Positions 48,800 through 58,323 of a stretch of DNA of 64,000 nucleotides are shown piece after piece (positions within the stretch are counted from its first letter, which is position 1; each line of letters begins with the position of its first letter). The stretch lies in assembly GCA_002355495.1 (NCBI GenBank), contig AP017424.1, positions 4,591,501 to 4,655,500 on the forward strand. The letters are read 5' to 3'. The notes beneath the pieces were generated by a model. The model made no database searches, had not been told where the DNA came from, and saw only the letters and a program-made list of their open reading frames with translations. This DNA comes from Streptomyces laurentii. Its GTDB lineage: Bacteria; Actinomycetota; Actinomycetes; Streptomycetales; Streptomycetaceae. Position numbers and translations under genes: made by a program.

Positions 48800-50835
48800 C
48801 CACCACCACCCTCGCCGTCCTCGTCCCCCTCCTGCCCTTCCTGGGCTCGGCCGCCGGCCTGCTCCTCGGCCGTACCGCCCCCGGCTTCGTCCGCCCCCTG
48901 GCCGTCCTGCCGGCCCTGGCCGCCGCCGTGCTCGCCGTCCTGGTCGCCGTACGGCAGGGCGGCGGTGCGGCGATCGACGCCGCGACCCGGCTCACCCCGA
49001 CCGGCTCGGTCCCGATCGACCTGGCCCTGCACATCGACGGCTTCGCCGCGCTCGTCGCCGTCCTGGTCGGCGTCGTCGCCACCTGCGTGCAGATCTACTC
49101 GACCGGCTACCTCCGGCACGACCCGCGCTACCCCTCGTACGCCGCGCTCGTCTCCCTCTTCACCTCCGCGATGCTGCTCGTCGTCTACTCCGGCGACCTG
49201 ATGGTGCTGCTCGTCGGCTGGGAGATCATGGGCATCTGCTCGTACTTCCTCGTCGGGCACTACTGGGAGACCCCCGAGGCCCGCGCGGCCTCCCTGAAGG
49301 CCTTCCTCGTCACCAAGCTCGGCGACGTGCCGTTCCTGATCGGCCTGTTCGCGCTCGCCGCCGACGCGGGCACCTTCCGGATCACCGGGGTGCTCGGCGC
49401 CGTCGCGAGCGGCGGCCTCGACCACCCGACCCTGGTGGCGCTGCTGCTCCTCGCGGGCGTGGCCGGCAAGTCCGCGCAGTTCCCGCTGCACACCTGGCTG
49501 CCCGACGCGATGGCCGGCCCGACCCCCGTCTCCGCGCTCATCCACGCGGCCACCATGGTCGCCGCCGGCATCTACTTCACCGCCCGTCTGCTGCCGGTCT
49601 TCGCCGCCTCCGCCGCCGCGCTGACCGTGCTCGCCGTGATGGCCGCGCTCACCATGACCGGCTCGGCGCTCGCCGCGCTCGCGCAGGACGACATCAAGCG
49701 GGTCCTCGCCTACTCGACGATCGGCCAGCTCGGCTACATGGCCGGCGCCCTCGCCGTCGGCGACCGGGCCGCCGCCGTCTTCCACCTCCTCACGCACGGC
49801 GCCTTCAAGGCGCTGCTGTTCCTCGCCGCCGGTACGGTCATCCACGCCGCCGGCACCAACTCGCTCACCGCCATGTCCCGGATGAGCGGACTGACCCGGC
49901 GCGTCCCGGACGCGTACTGGACGATGACCATCGGCCTGCTCGCGCTCGCCGCGATCCCGCCGTTCGCCGGCTTCTTCTCCAAGGAAGCCGTCCTCGTCGC
50001 CGCCGAGCACACCGCCACCTCGGGCGGGGCGGGCGGCGCGCCCGCCGTGGCCGGCTGGATCGTGCTCGTCGCCGGACTCCTGACGGCCCTGCTCACCGCC
50101 GCGTACGCGATCCGGCTGTGGCTGCTCGCCTTCCGCGGGCGCGGCACCGAGGCCCCCGACCACGGGCGCCAGCCGGTCGCCATGACCACCGTCCTGTGGG
50201 TGCTGGCCGTGCCGTCGCTCGCCCTCGGGCTCGCCGCGCCCCGGCTCGGCGACTGGTTCGGCGGACCCTCGCTCATGCCGACGCTCACCACGGCCGTCCT
50301 CGGCACCGGCCTCGCCGTCGTCGGCGCCGCCGTCACGTACGCGACCTGGCACGCGCTCGTCACCAAGGCGGCCCGGGCGGCCGGGACCGCCCGGGCGACC
50401 GCGGCGGCACAGGCCCGTACCGCCCCGTCCGCCCCGCCCGTCCCGCACGTGCCCCACCCCGACGCCGACGCCGGCCAGGTCGAGGCGGAGGCCCTGGACC
50501 TGCCGCACCCGGCCCCCGACCACGACCCGGACCCCGGCCGCACCCTGCTCGGCCCGCTGTACCGGCCCGCCGTCGACGGCTTCCGCCTCGACGCCGCCTA
50601 CCGGACGCTGTTCGTCCGCCCCGTCCTCGCCGCCGCCACGCTGGTCCGCTTCCTGGACCGCGAGGTCGTCGAGACGTACGTGAGCGGCGCGGGCAGCGGA
50701 GCCAAGGGCCTCGGGTGGCTCGTCCGCCGCGCCCAGACCGGCAACGTCCAGACCTACCTCGGCGCCCTGCTCGCCGGCTCCGTCGTCCTGGCGATCGTCG
50801 CCGTCGCCCTCGCCAACGCCGCCGCCGGAGCGTGA
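48796..50835 (+). CDS. nuoL: NADH-quinone oxidoreductase subunit L
   Basis: The 679-residue antiporter-like subunit (ND5) has about 16 helices. Hallmarks are LMVLLVGWEIMGICSYFLVGHYWE, GKSAQFPLHTWLPDAMAGPTPVSALIHAATMVAAG, AALAQDDIKRVLAYSTIGQLGYM and ALLFLAAGTVIH. GTG 48796 overlaps nuoK. The last 150 residues, with His/Pro/Asp-rich linker and a final helix, correspond to the lateral arm and C-terminal helix. Length is typical. Confidence 0.95.
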   Translation: MTTTTLAVLVPLLPFLGSAAGLLLGRTAPGFVRPLAVLPALAAAVLAVLVAVRQGGGAAIDAATRLTPTGSVPIDLALHIDGFAALVAVLVGVVATCVQIYSTGYLRHDPRYPSYAALVSLFTSAMLLVVYSGDLMVLLVGWEIMGICSYFLVGHYWETPEARAASLKAFLVTKLGDVPFLIGLFALAADAGTFRITGVLGAVASGGLDHPTLVALLLLAGVAGKSAQFPLHTWLPDAMAGPTPVSALIHAATMVAAGIYFTARLLPVFAASAAALTVLAVMAALTMTGSALAALAQDDIKRVLAYSTIGQLGYMAGALAVGDRAAAVFHLLTHGAFKALLFLAAGTVIHAAGTNSLTAMSRMSGLTRRVPDAYWTMTIGLLALAAIPPFAGFFSKEAVLVAAEHTATSGGAGGAPAVAGWIVLVAGLLTALLTAAYAIRLWLLAFRGRGTEAPDHGRQPVAMTTVLWVLAVPSLALGLAAPRLGDWFGGPSLMPTLTTAVLGTGLAVVGAAVTYATWHALVTKAARAAGTARATAAAQARTAPSAPPVPHVPHPDADAGQVEAEALDLPHPAPDHDPDPGRTLLGPLYRPAVDGFRLDAAYRTLFVRPVLAAATLVRFLDREVVETYVSGAGSGAKGLGWLVRRAQTGNVQTYLGALLAGSVVLAIVAVALANAAAGA

Positions 50836-50838
50836 CCC

Positions 50839-52415
50839 GTGATCGATATCAGCGAACCCGTGATGCAGCTCCTTCTGGCACTGATCGTCGCCGGCCCGTT
50901 CCTCGGCGCCGTGGCCGCTCTCCTGCCCGCCCCGCCCGGACTGAAGGGCCGCTCACCCGAGCAGGCCGTGCTGCGCCACGGCGTCACCGTCACCGGCGTG
51001 ATCCTGCTGGCCGCGATCGTCCTCGCCCTCGGCTTCGACCACGACCGCCCCCAGGCGATGCAGGCCACCACCGACGTCACCTGGATCAAGGCACTCGACG
51101 TACGGATCCACCTCGGCGTCGACGGCATCTCCCTCCCCCTCCTGCTCCTGACCGCGCTGCTGACCTTCCTCTGCGCGCTCTACTCGTACTTCAAGCCCCC
51201 GGCCGGCCCGTCCCCCGGGCCTTCGTCGCCCTGCTCCTCGTCCTCGAATCCGGCACCCTCGCGACCTTCGCGGTCCTCGACCTCGTGCTGTTCTTCCTGG
51301 CCTTCGAGACGGTCCTCGTCCCGATGTACTTCCTCATCGCCCGCTGGGGCGGCGAGAACCGCCGGGCCGCCGCCCTGAAGTTCGTCCTCTACACGGTGCT
51401 CGGCTCCGTCGTCATGCTGCTCGGGCTGCTCCTCGTGGGCCTGAAGGCGGGCACGTTCGACATGGTGGCACTCGCCACCGACAACGGCCGCGGACTGACC
51501 ACGTCGGTGCAGGTCATCGCCGTTCTCGCGATCGGCCTCGGGCTCGCCGTGAAGACCCCGATGTGGCCGCTGCACAGCTGGCTCCCGGACGCCCACACCG
51601 CCGCCCCGACCGTCGGCTCCGTCCTCCTCGCCGGCGTGCTCCTGAAGATGGGCACGTACGGGTTCGTGCGCATCGCGCTGCCCGTCACGCCCGACGGCAT
51701 GCGCACCTTCGCCCCGTACCTCGCCGCCTTCGCGGTCGCGGGGATCATCTACGGATCCCTCGCCTGCCTCTCCCTGGTGAAGCCCGGCAACAAGGGCGAC
51801 CTCAAGCGGCTCATCGCGTACAGCTCCGTCGGCCACATGGGCTTCGTGCTCCTCGGCATCGCCACCATGACGCCCACCGGCGTCAACGGCGCGCTGTTCG
51901 CGAACATCGCCCACGGCCTCATCACCGGCCTGCTCTTCTTCCTCGTCGGCGCCGTGAAGGACCGCTACGGCACCGCCGACCTCGACACCCTCGCCGGGGC
52001 CACCGGCGCCGCCCTCTACGGCCGCGCCCCCCGCCTCGGCGCGCTCGTCGCGTTCGCCGCCGTCGCCTCCCTCGGCCTGCCCGGCCTCGCCGGGTTCTGG
52101 GGCGAGATGCTCGCCCTGTTCGGCGCGTTCGACCCGGCCGCCGGACTCAGCCGCCCCGCCTTCCTCACCTGCATGGCGGTCGGCGCCTTCGGCACCCTGC
52201 TCACCGCCGCGTACCTGCTCCTCGTCGTCCGCCGGGTGTGCATGGGCGGCCCCCGGCCCGCCGGGGAGAGCGCGCTCGCCGACGTCCAGAGGTACGAGTT
52301 CGCCGCCTGGACCCCCCTCGCCGCCCTCACCGTCCTCGCCGGACTGTGGCCCGCCGTCCTCCTCGGCCTCACCGACCCGGCCGTCCAGCAGCTCCTCGCG
52401 GGAGGAAAGCCGTGA
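50839..52415 (+). pseudogene. nuoM: NADH-quinone oxidoreductase subunit M, broken by a frameshift
   Basis: The N-terminal part starts at GTG 50839 (MIDISEPVMQLLLALIVAGPFLGAVAALLPAP... ALYSYFKPPAGPSP) in frame 1 and would stop at 51376. The real continuation (RAFVALLLVLESGTLATFAVLDLVLFFLAFETVLVPMYFLIARWGG) is in frame 3. The shift falls at the run CCCCC (51212-51216), and one added C restores the family sequence. Restored, the protein has 525 residues with WPLHSWLPDAHTAAPTVGSVLLAGVLLKMGTYG and VVRRVCMGG. The effect on complex I depends on whether the shift is real. Confidence 0.88.
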
Positions 52416-53992
52416 TCCTCAACGTGACCGCCGCGCCGGCCACGGGCCCCCTGGCCGCGGGCGCCCCCAGCCTCGTCCAGAGCGTGGACTGGGCGGCCAT
52501 CGCGCCGCCCCTGCTCACCGCCGTGGTCGCCGTCGCGATCCTCGTCGCCGACCTCTTCCTCCCGGCCGGCCGCAAACACCTCCTCGGCTGGACCGCGACC
52601 GCCGGCCTGGCCGCCGCGCTCGCGCTCCTCCTGCCGCTGCGCGCCGGGGACCGGCAGACCTTCTGCCTCACCGACGCCGCCGCGGCCGCCGCCGGCACCC
52701 ACGCGCGCGCGTGCAGCTACACCGCCGACACCTTCACCCTGGTCATCCAGTTCCTGGTGCTGGCCGGCGCGCTCGTCACCGCGCTGCTCTCGCACGCCGA
52801 CACCCGCCGGGGCAAGCTGCCGGCCGGCGAGTACTGGTTCCTGCTGCTCTCGTCCGCCGCCGGCGCCGCCCTGCTGCCGGCCTCCCGCGACCTGGCCACC
52901 CTCGTCGTCGCCCTCGAAGTGGCCTCGCTGCCCGCCTTCGCGCTCGTCGGCATGCGCCGCGGCGACCGGATGTCCAGCGAGTCCGCGCTCAAGTTCTTCC
53001 TGTCCTCGGTCACCGCCACCGCCGTGACCCTGCTCGGCGCGAGCTTCGTGTACGCCGCCACCGGCACCCTCCACCTCACCGAGATCGCCCAGCGCCTCGA
53101 CGACGTGCCCGGCCAGCTGCACACCCTCGCCCAGGCCGGCGTCGTCCTCACGCTCGTCGGCTTCGCCTTCAAGACGGCGGTCGTGCCCTTCCACTTCTGG
53201 GTGCCGGACACCTACGTCGGCGCCCCGCTGCCGGTCGCCGCCTACCTCTCCGTCGTCGGCAAGGCCGTCGGCTTCACCGGCCTCATCCTGGTGACCGTCG
53301 TCGCCTTCCCCTCGTACGCGCACGTATGGGGGCCCGCGCTGGCCGTCCTCGCCGCGCTCACCATGACCGTCGGCAACGTCGCCGCCCTGCGCCAGGACCC
53401 CACGCGCGCGAGGAGCGCGGTCCGGCTGCTCGCCTGGTCCTCCGTCGGCCAGGCCGGCTACCTCCTGGTGCCGATCGCCGCCGCCGCGTACTCCAGCGAC
53501 GACCAGATCGGCGCGACCGTCGCGTACGCCCTGATGTACGCGGCCGTGAACCTCGGCGCCTTCGCCGTGACCGTCCTGGTGGCCCGCAGCCATCCCGAGA
53601 ACCGGATCACCGACTACCGCGGCCTGTACGCGTCCCGCCCGGCCGCCGCCCTCGCCCTCGGTTTCTTCCTGCTCAACCTGGCCGGTCTGCCCCCGGGTAT
53701 CATCGGCCTCTTCGCCAAGGTGACCGTCTTCTCGGCGGCCGTCGACGCCGGCCTCGGCTGGCTGGCCGTGATCATGGGCGTCAACGTCGTGATCGCCCTC
53801 GCCTACTACCTGCGGTGGACGGCCCTGCTCTTCCGGACCCCGGAAGGCGAGCCCGCACCGGTCCCGGTGGTGGCGCGCCGCGCGGTGCCCGCCCCGATCA
53901 CCCTGGCTCTCGCGCTGACCGCCGTCGCGGGCGTCGTGCTGTCGGGATACCCGCAGTTCGCCCTCCGCTTCGCGGCGATCGGCCTGTTCTGA
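52412..53992 (+). CDS. nuoN: NADH-quinone oxidoreductase subunit N
   Basis: The 526-residue ND2-type antiporter subunit begins with GTG 52412, overlapping the nuoM stop. Features are ALLVVALEVASLPAFALVGMRRGDRMSSESALKFFLSSV, FKTAVVPFHFWVPDTYVGAPLPVAAYLSVVGKA, RSAVRLLAWSSVGQAGYLL and FLLNLAGLPPGIIGLFAKVTVFSAAV. Its 14 helices are full length. It is the last nuo gene of the operon and contains the HFWVPD.Y.GAP motif typical of proton pumping. Confidence 0.95.
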   Translation: MILNVTAAPATGPLAAGAPSLVQSVDWAAIAPPLLTAVVAVAILVADLFLPAGRKHLLGWTATAGLAAALALLLPLRAGDRQTFCLTDAAAAAAGTHARACSYTADTFTLVIQFLVLAGALVTALLSHADTRRGKLPAGEYWFLLLSSAAGAALLPASRDLATLVVALEVASLPAFALVGMRRGDRMSSESALKFFLSSVTATAVTLLGASFVYAATGTLHLTEIAQRLDDVPGQLHTLAQAGVVLTLVGFAFKTAVVPFHFWVPDTYVGAPLPVAAYLSVVGKAVGFTGLILVTVVAFPSYAHVWGPALAVLAALTMTVGNVAALRQDPTRARSAVRLLAWSSVGQAGYLLVPIAAAAYSSDDQIGATVAYALMYAAVNLGAFAVTVLVARSHPENRITDYRGLYASRPAAALALGFFLLNLAGLPPGIIGLFAKVTVFSAAVDAGLGWLAVIMGVNVVIALAYYLRWTALLFRTPEGEPAPVPVVARRAVPAPITLALALTAVAGVVLSGYPQFALRFAAIGLF

Positions 53993-54041
53993 CCCTCCCC
54001 CACCTCGTACCCCCACGCACTTCATCTCAAGGAGCGACCCC

Positions 54042-54512
54042 GTGCTGACCGGCTTCAAGGACTTCATCCTCCGTGGCAACGTCGTGTCGATGGCCATCGG
54101 TCTGGCCGTCGGATCGGCGTTCACCGCCGTCGTCACCGGCTTCAGCAAGGCGTTCATCACCCCGCTCATCGGTCTGGCCACCGGCTCCGTCGGAGACTTC
54201 AGCGAGGCCAGCTTCACCGTCGGCGAGACCGTCTTCCCGTACGGCCTGGCCATCGCCGCCACCATCGCCTTCGTCGTCACCGCCGCCGTCCTCTACTTCC
54301 TCTTCGTCGTCCCCATGGCGAAGATCCAGGCGAAGTTCGCCAAGGAGGAGGCGGCCGACCCGAAGGCGGAGAAGCGCGACTGCCCGCGCTGCTTCACCGA
54401 GATCCCGGCCATCGCATCCCGCTGCGGCCACTGCACGAGCGAGGTCGAGCCGGTCGCCGCCGCGCTGGCGAAGGCGGGCCTGGAGAAGATCGCGGTCCCG
54501 GCGGCCCGCTGA
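54042..54512 (+). CDS. mscL: Large-conductance mechanosensitive channel with a zinc-ribbon tail
   Basis: The 156-residue protein has the MscL core: FKDFILRGNVVSMAIGLAVGSAFTAVVTGF (TM1 pore helix), a periplasmic loop and TM2 IAATIAFVVTAAVLYFLFVVPM. The usual C-terminal helix is extended by a metal-binding tail CPRC-X10-CGHC (Cys 114, 117, 128, 131), typical of rubredoxin-like ribbons. MscL itself is about 130-150 residues. The start is GTG 54042 after GGAGCG. The tail may sense zinc or redox state, or tether a cytoplasmic partner; this is inference. The family is otherwise clear. Confidence 0.9.
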   Translation: MLTGFKDFILRGNVVSMAIGLAVGSAFTAVVTGFSKAFITPLIGLATGSVGDFSEASFTVGETVFPYGLAIAATIAFVVTAAVLYFLFVVPMAKIQAKFAKEEAADPKAEKRDCPRCFTEIPAIASRCGHCTSEVEPVAAALAKAGLEKIAVPAAR

Positions 54513-54519
54513 CCTTCGG

Positions 54520-54625
54520 CCGTACGGAGACCCTCGCTTCGTACGGCGGCGGCACCCCAGGCCGTACGGCGGTCGCCTCCCGTGCCCCGTACGGCTCCCG
54601 CCGCCTCACCCGTACGGACCGCACG
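54520..54625. repeat. Interspersed CGTACGG motifs
   Basis: The palindrome-containing heptamer CGTACGG occurs five times within about 100 bp after mscL, at irregular spacing. CGTACG is a common streptomycete hexamer, so this may reflect base composition. Confidence 0.5.
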
Positions 54626-54753
54626 GCGTTCGCGGGCGCCGGGGAACCCGGGCTCTCCGCCTGGCGTTGACCAGGAGAGAAGGGTCCACTGGAGAGTGGA
54701 TCCAGGATTCACCGAACAAGGGTTCCCCTGCCGCACCACTTGGAGGGCGTACC

Positions 54754-55617
54754 GTGCACCGCCGGCACAACGGGCTGAGGACAGCGGTCCTCCTCGGAGG
54801 GCTCTCCGCCCTCATCATCCTCATCGGCAGCTTCTTCGGGCGTACGGGACTGATCGTCGCGCTCGTCGTCGCTCTCGGCACCAACGCGTACGCGTACTGG
54901 AACAGCGACAAGCTGGCCCTGCGCGCGATGCGCGCCCGCCCCGTGAGCGAGTTCGAGGCCCCCGCGCTCTACCGGATGGTCCGTGAGCTCTCCACCCAGG
55001 CCCGCCAGCCCATGCCCCGGCTCTACATCTCGCCCACCCAGGCGCCCAACGCCTTCGCCACCGGCCGCAACCCGCGCAACGCGGCCGTGTGCTGCACCGA
55101 GGGCATCCTCGCGATCCTCGACGAGCGCGAGCTGCGCGGCGTCCTCGGTCACGAGCTGAGCCACGTCTACAACCGGGACATCCTGATCTCGTCGGTCGCG
55201 GGCGCGCTCGCCTCGGTGATCATGTTCCTGGTGAACTTCGCCTGGCTGATCCCGGTCGGCCGCTCCAGCGACGACGAGGGCCCCGGACTGCTCGGCATGC
55301 TGCTGATCATGATCCTCGGCCCGGTCGCCGCCTCCGTCATCCAGCTCGCGATCTCCCGCTCCCGGGAGTACGAGGCGGACGCCTCCGGCGCCCAGCTCAC
55401 CGGCGACCCGCTCGCCCTCGCCAGCGCGCTGCGCAAGCTGGAGGCGGGCACCAAGCAGCTGCCGCTGCCGCCCGAGCCGCGGATCGAGACGGCGAGCCAC
55501 ATGATGATCGCCAACCCCTTCCGGCCGGGACAGGGGCTGTCGAAGATGTTCTCCACCCACCCGCCGATGGCCGAGCGCATCGCCCGGCTCGAACAGATGG
55601 CAGGTCGACGCCCGTGA
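54754..55617 (+). CDS. htpX: M48-family zinc metalloprotease HtpX
   Basis: The 287-residue membrane protease begins with two hydrophobic helices (VLLGGLSALIILIGSFFG and LIVALVVALGTNAYAYW). The catalytic HEXXH is in GVLGHELSHVYNRD, and the third zinc ligand is in SRSREYEADASG. Two later helices (ISSVAGALASVIMFLVNFAW and LLGMLLIMILGPVAASVI) are also family-typical. It degrades misfolded membrane proteins. GTG 54754 was selected (GGAGG 11 bp upstream); it overlaps the YccF gene by 4 bp. Confidence 0.93.
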   Translation: MHRRHNGLRTAVLLGGLSALIILIGSFFGRTGLIVALVVALGTNAYAYWNSDKLALRAMRARPVSEFEAPALYRMVRELSTQARQPMPRLYISPTQAPNAFATGRNPRNAAVCCTEGILAILDERELRGVLGHELSHVYNRDILISSVAGALASVIMFLVNFAWLIPVGRSSDDEGPGLLGMLLIMILGPVAASVIQLAISRSREYEADASGAQLTGDPLALASALRKLEAGTKQLPLPPEPRIETASHMMIANPFRPGQGLSKMFSTHPPMAERIARLEQMAGRRP

Positions 55618-56024
55618 AAACGATCCTGAACGTTATCTGGCTGATCCTCTGCGGATTCTGGATGTTCCTCGGCTACATGCTGGCCGGTCTCGTGCTCTGC
55701 GTCACGATCATCGGCATCCCCTTCGGCCTCGCCGCCTTCCGCATCGGCGTCTACGCCCTGTGGCCCTTCGGCCGCATGGTCGTCGACCGCCGCGACGCGG
55801 GCGCGCCGTCCTGCGTGGGCAACGTGCTGTGGGTGATCCTCGCCGGCTGGTGGCTGGCCCTCGGCCACATCACCACCGGCATCGCGCTGTGCCTGACGAT
55901 CATCGGCATCCCGCTGGGCATCGCGAACTTCAAGATGATCCCGGTCTCCCTGCTGCCGCTGGGCAAGGAGATCGTCCCCACCGACCAGCCCTTCGGCGGT
56001 TACAGCCACCAGGCCCGTTACTAG
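55614..56024 (+). CDS. YccF-domain membrane protein
   Basis: The 136-residue protein has two copies of the YccF motif. Each is a double helix: VIWLILCGFWMFLGYMLAGLVLCVTIIGIPFGLAAFRIG and VLWVILAGWWLALGHITTGIALCLTIIGIPLGIANFKM, ending in PLGKEIV. The repeat 'TIIGIP.G' is diagnostic. GTG 55614 overlaps the htpX stop by 4 bp, so the two are translationally coupled. Function unknown; YccF is a widespread inner-membrane protein of the DUF307 class. Confidence 0.88.
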   Translation: MKTILNVIWLILCGFWMFLGYMLAGLVLCVTIIGIPFGLAAFRIGVYALWPFGRMVVDRRDAGAPSCVGNVLWVILAGWWLALGHITTGIALCLTIIGIPLGIANFKMIPVSLLPLGKEIVPTDQPFGGYSHQARY

Positions 56025-56035
56025 GGCCTGTCTTC

Positions 56036-57067
56036 ATGGAGCAGCCGCGGTACGCGTTGGTCGCCGCCGAGGGGGCGCGGGTCGTCGCGTTCTGCGCGGA
56101 CGTGACCGGCCTCTACGCCGAGCCCGCCGCGCCGCCCCGGGTCGTGTACGAGCTGCGCGGCTGCGAGCCGCGCGGCGACCTGGCCCGGGCGGTCGCCGAG
56201 GCCGTGGTGGAGGGCGCCGCGCCGTTCGGCGCCCTTCGTGTCCGTACGGTGGACGGGGAGCTTCGGAGCTTCGACGGCGTACGGGTACGCGGCGCGCGCG
56301 GTGACGTCGTCACGATCGAGGCGAACGGCATCCCGCTGTTCGCGGGCGTCGGCGGCGACGCCGTGCCCTGCGGCAACGTGGTCCGCGTCTCGCCGCCCGA
56401 GCCGGAGGAGCGCACCCACACCGAGGTGACGTTCACCGGCTGTTCCCCGCGCGGGGCGCTGCGCGACGCGCTCGCCGCCGGGGCGGAGGAGTTCGGCCCG
56501 GTCCGCTACCAGGTCCTCTGGCGGACGGGCGGTGTGCGGCACTACGGCGAGACGGTCCGCGTCACCGGCTGGGGCCGCTCCGCCACCCACCACAGCCTGG
56601 TCGACATCAGCGTCGCCGTTCCGCGCGCCGGGCTGATACCGCCGGGGCGGCGCGCCGTCTGGGACGTGTTCGACGGACCGGGCATGCCCGCCGAGCCCGG
56701 CATCTGGCGCCGCTTCACCGGAGCGGCCCGCGAGGAGTGGCGCAACCAGGCCGAAGGCCGCTCGTACGACCTGCCCGAACCCGCCCCCGGCGCCACGTAC
56801 GAGATCGACGGGCGGGACGTCACCGACCTCGACGGCTTCGTCTGCGCCGTGACGGAGGCCGTCCACGGCCCCGGCCGGGCCTTTCCCTTCAGCGACCCCC
56901 GCGCGCTCGGCGCGGAGTTCTCCGGCCGCACCCTCGTCTGGCGCCACGCCGACATCGCCCGGGCCTGCCTGGGCGTCACCCCGCTCCTCGGCCCGTCCCG
57001 CCCGGCCACCTTCCAGGAGCTGGTGGACGGCCTCAGAGCCGGAGGGACCCGGGTCGTCCTCGCCTGA
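56036..57067 (+). CDS. Hypothetical protein with C-terminal barstar-like domain
   Basis: The 343-residue protein has two related segments in its N-terminal two thirds (beginning YALVAAEGARVVAFCADV and EVTFTGCSPRGALRDALAAG, with GAEEFGPVRYQVLWRTGG). A barstar-like end follows: GATYEIDGRDVTDLDGFVCAVTEAVHGPGRAFPFSDPRALGAEFSGRTLVW (YxIDG-x-V-x-D). Barstar inhibits barnase-type RNases, so the C-terminal domain may be an RNase-inhibitor-like or toxin-immunity module. ATG 56036 is close to a TTCATGG start with weak ribosome site. The 3' end overlaps the convergent APC gene by 35 bp. Confidence 0.55.
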   Translation: MEQPRYALVAAEGARVVAFCADVTGLYAEPAAPPRVVYELRGCEPRGDLARAVAEAVVEGAAPFGALRVRTVDGELRSFDGVRVRGARGDVVTIEANGIPLFAGVGGDAVPCGNVVRVSPPEPEERTHTEVTFTGCSPRGALRDALAAGAEEFGPVRYQVLWRTGGVRHYGETVRVTGWGRSATHHSLVDISVAVPRAGLIPPGRRAVWDVFDGPGMPAEPGIWRRFTGAAREEWRNQAEGRSYDLPEPAPGATYEIDGRDVTDLDGFVCAVTEAVHGPGRAFPFSDPRALGAEFSGRTLVWRHADIARACLGVTPLLGPSRPATFQELVDGLRAGGTRVVLA

Positions 57068-58265
57068 TCGCGTACGCCACCACGCCGACCGCCAGCACCC
57101 CGGTCCCGGCGAGCACGGAGGCGGGCGGCAGCGCGAACGCGAGCGCCGCGCAGCCGGCCAGGCCGAGGACGGCGAGCGGCCGGTCGCGCCGGGTCAGGGT
57201 CCAGGCGGAGGCGTTGGCGATCCCGTAGTAGACGAGCACGCCGAACGACGAGAAGCCGATCGCGCCCCGTACGTCCACCGTCGCCGCCAGCACGGCCACC
57301 ACCGCGCCGACGGCGAGCTCCGCGCGGTGCGGCACCTGGAAACGGGGGTGGACGGCGGCCAGCGGGGCCGGCATATGCCCGTCCCGGGCCATGGCGAGCG
57401 TGGTCCGCGACACCCCGAGGATCAGCGAGAGCAGCGACCCGAGCGCCCCGACGGCCGCGCCGACCGTCACGAACGGCACCAGCCAGGACGCGCCCGCCGC
57501 CCGCGCCGCGTCCGCGAGCGGCGCGCCGGAGCCGGCCAGGGCCGCCGGGCCGAGAACGGCGAGCACGGTCACGGCGACCGCCGCGTACACGACGAGCGTG
57601 ATCCCGAGCGCGATCGGCACCGCCCTCGGAATGGTCCGCTCCGGATCGCGTACCTCCTCGCCGAGCGTGGTGATCCGCGCGTACCCGGCGAACGCGAAGA
57701 ACAGCAGGCCGGCCGCCTGGAGCACCCCGCCCGCCGGAATGTCCCCGGCCAGCGCGAGCCGTTCCACCCGGCCCGCCCCGGCGGCGGCCACCACGACCGC
57801 GGCGAGAACGGCCAGAACCACCGCCACGATCACCCGCGTCAGCCACGCCGACTTCCGCACACCCCCGTAATTGACGGCGGTCAGCGCCACGACGGCCGCC
57901 ACGGCCACCTCGTGCGCGTACGCGGGCCACACGTACGACCCGACCGTCAGCGCCATCGCCGCACAGGACGCCGTCTTCCCGACGACGAAGGCCCAGCCCG
58001 CCAGATAGCCCCAGAAGGGGCCGAGCCGCTCCCGCCCGTAGACGTACGTGCCGCCCGAGGCCGGATAGCGGGCCGCGAGCCGCGCCGAGGCCATGGCGTT
58101 GCAGTACGCCACGACGGCGGCGATCCCCAGCGCCGGCAGCAGCCCCGGTCCGGCCGCGCGGGCGGCGGGGGCGAGCGCCACGAAGATTCCGGCGCCGAGC
58201 ATCGAGCCGAGCCCGATGACGACGGCGTCGAACACCCCGAGGGTGCGGCGCAGATCCTGTGTCAT
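57033..58265 (-). CDS. APC-superfamily amino acid permease
   Basis: The 410-residue transporter has about 12 hydrophobic helices. The family's first helix is DAVVIGLGSMLGAGIFVALAPAARAAG, and PASGGTYVYGRERLGPFWGYLAGWAFVVGKTASCAAMA gives the conserved loop between helices 2 and 3. AAGLLFFAFAGYARITTLGEEVRDPERTIPRAVPIALG is the APC signature region. The substrate is probably an amino acid or related cationic metabolite. Its 3' end overlaps the barstar-like gene by 35 bp on the other strand. Confidence 0.9.
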   Translation of the reverse strand: MTQDLRRTLGVFDAVVIGLGSMLGAGIFVALAPAARAAGPGLLPALGIAAVVAYCNAMASARLAARYPASGGTYVYGRERLGPFWGYLAGWAFVVGKTASCAAMALTVGSYVWPAYAHEVAVAAVVALTAVNYGGVRKSAWLTRVIVAVVLAVLAAVVVAAAGAGRVERLALAGDIPAGGVLQAAGLLFFAFAGYARITTLGEEVRDPERTIPRAVPIALGITLVVYAAVAVTVLAVLGPAALAGSGAPLADAARAAGASWLVPFVTVGAAVGALGSLLSLILGVSRTTLAMARDGHMPAPLAAVHPRFQVPHRAELAVGAVVAVLAATVDVRGAIGFSSFGVLVYYGIANASAWTLTRRDRPLAVLGLAGCAALAFALPPASVLAGTGVLAVGVVAYAIRRGRPGSLRL

Positions 58266-58323
58266 GCGCCGCACCCTATGCGGGCGGGCAACCGTCCCGG
58301 CGGCCCAGGGCGTCTTACCGGAC

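Noticed and set aside
51200..51230. Programmed frameshift in nuoM
   Set aside because: No slippery heptamer with a downstream stimulator is apparent, and a lost C in a homopolymer explains it more simply.
54520..54625. CGTACGG copies as a specific operator array
   Set aside because: CGTACG-type hexamers are very frequent in streptomycete DNA and the spacing is irregular; kept only as a low-confidence repeat.
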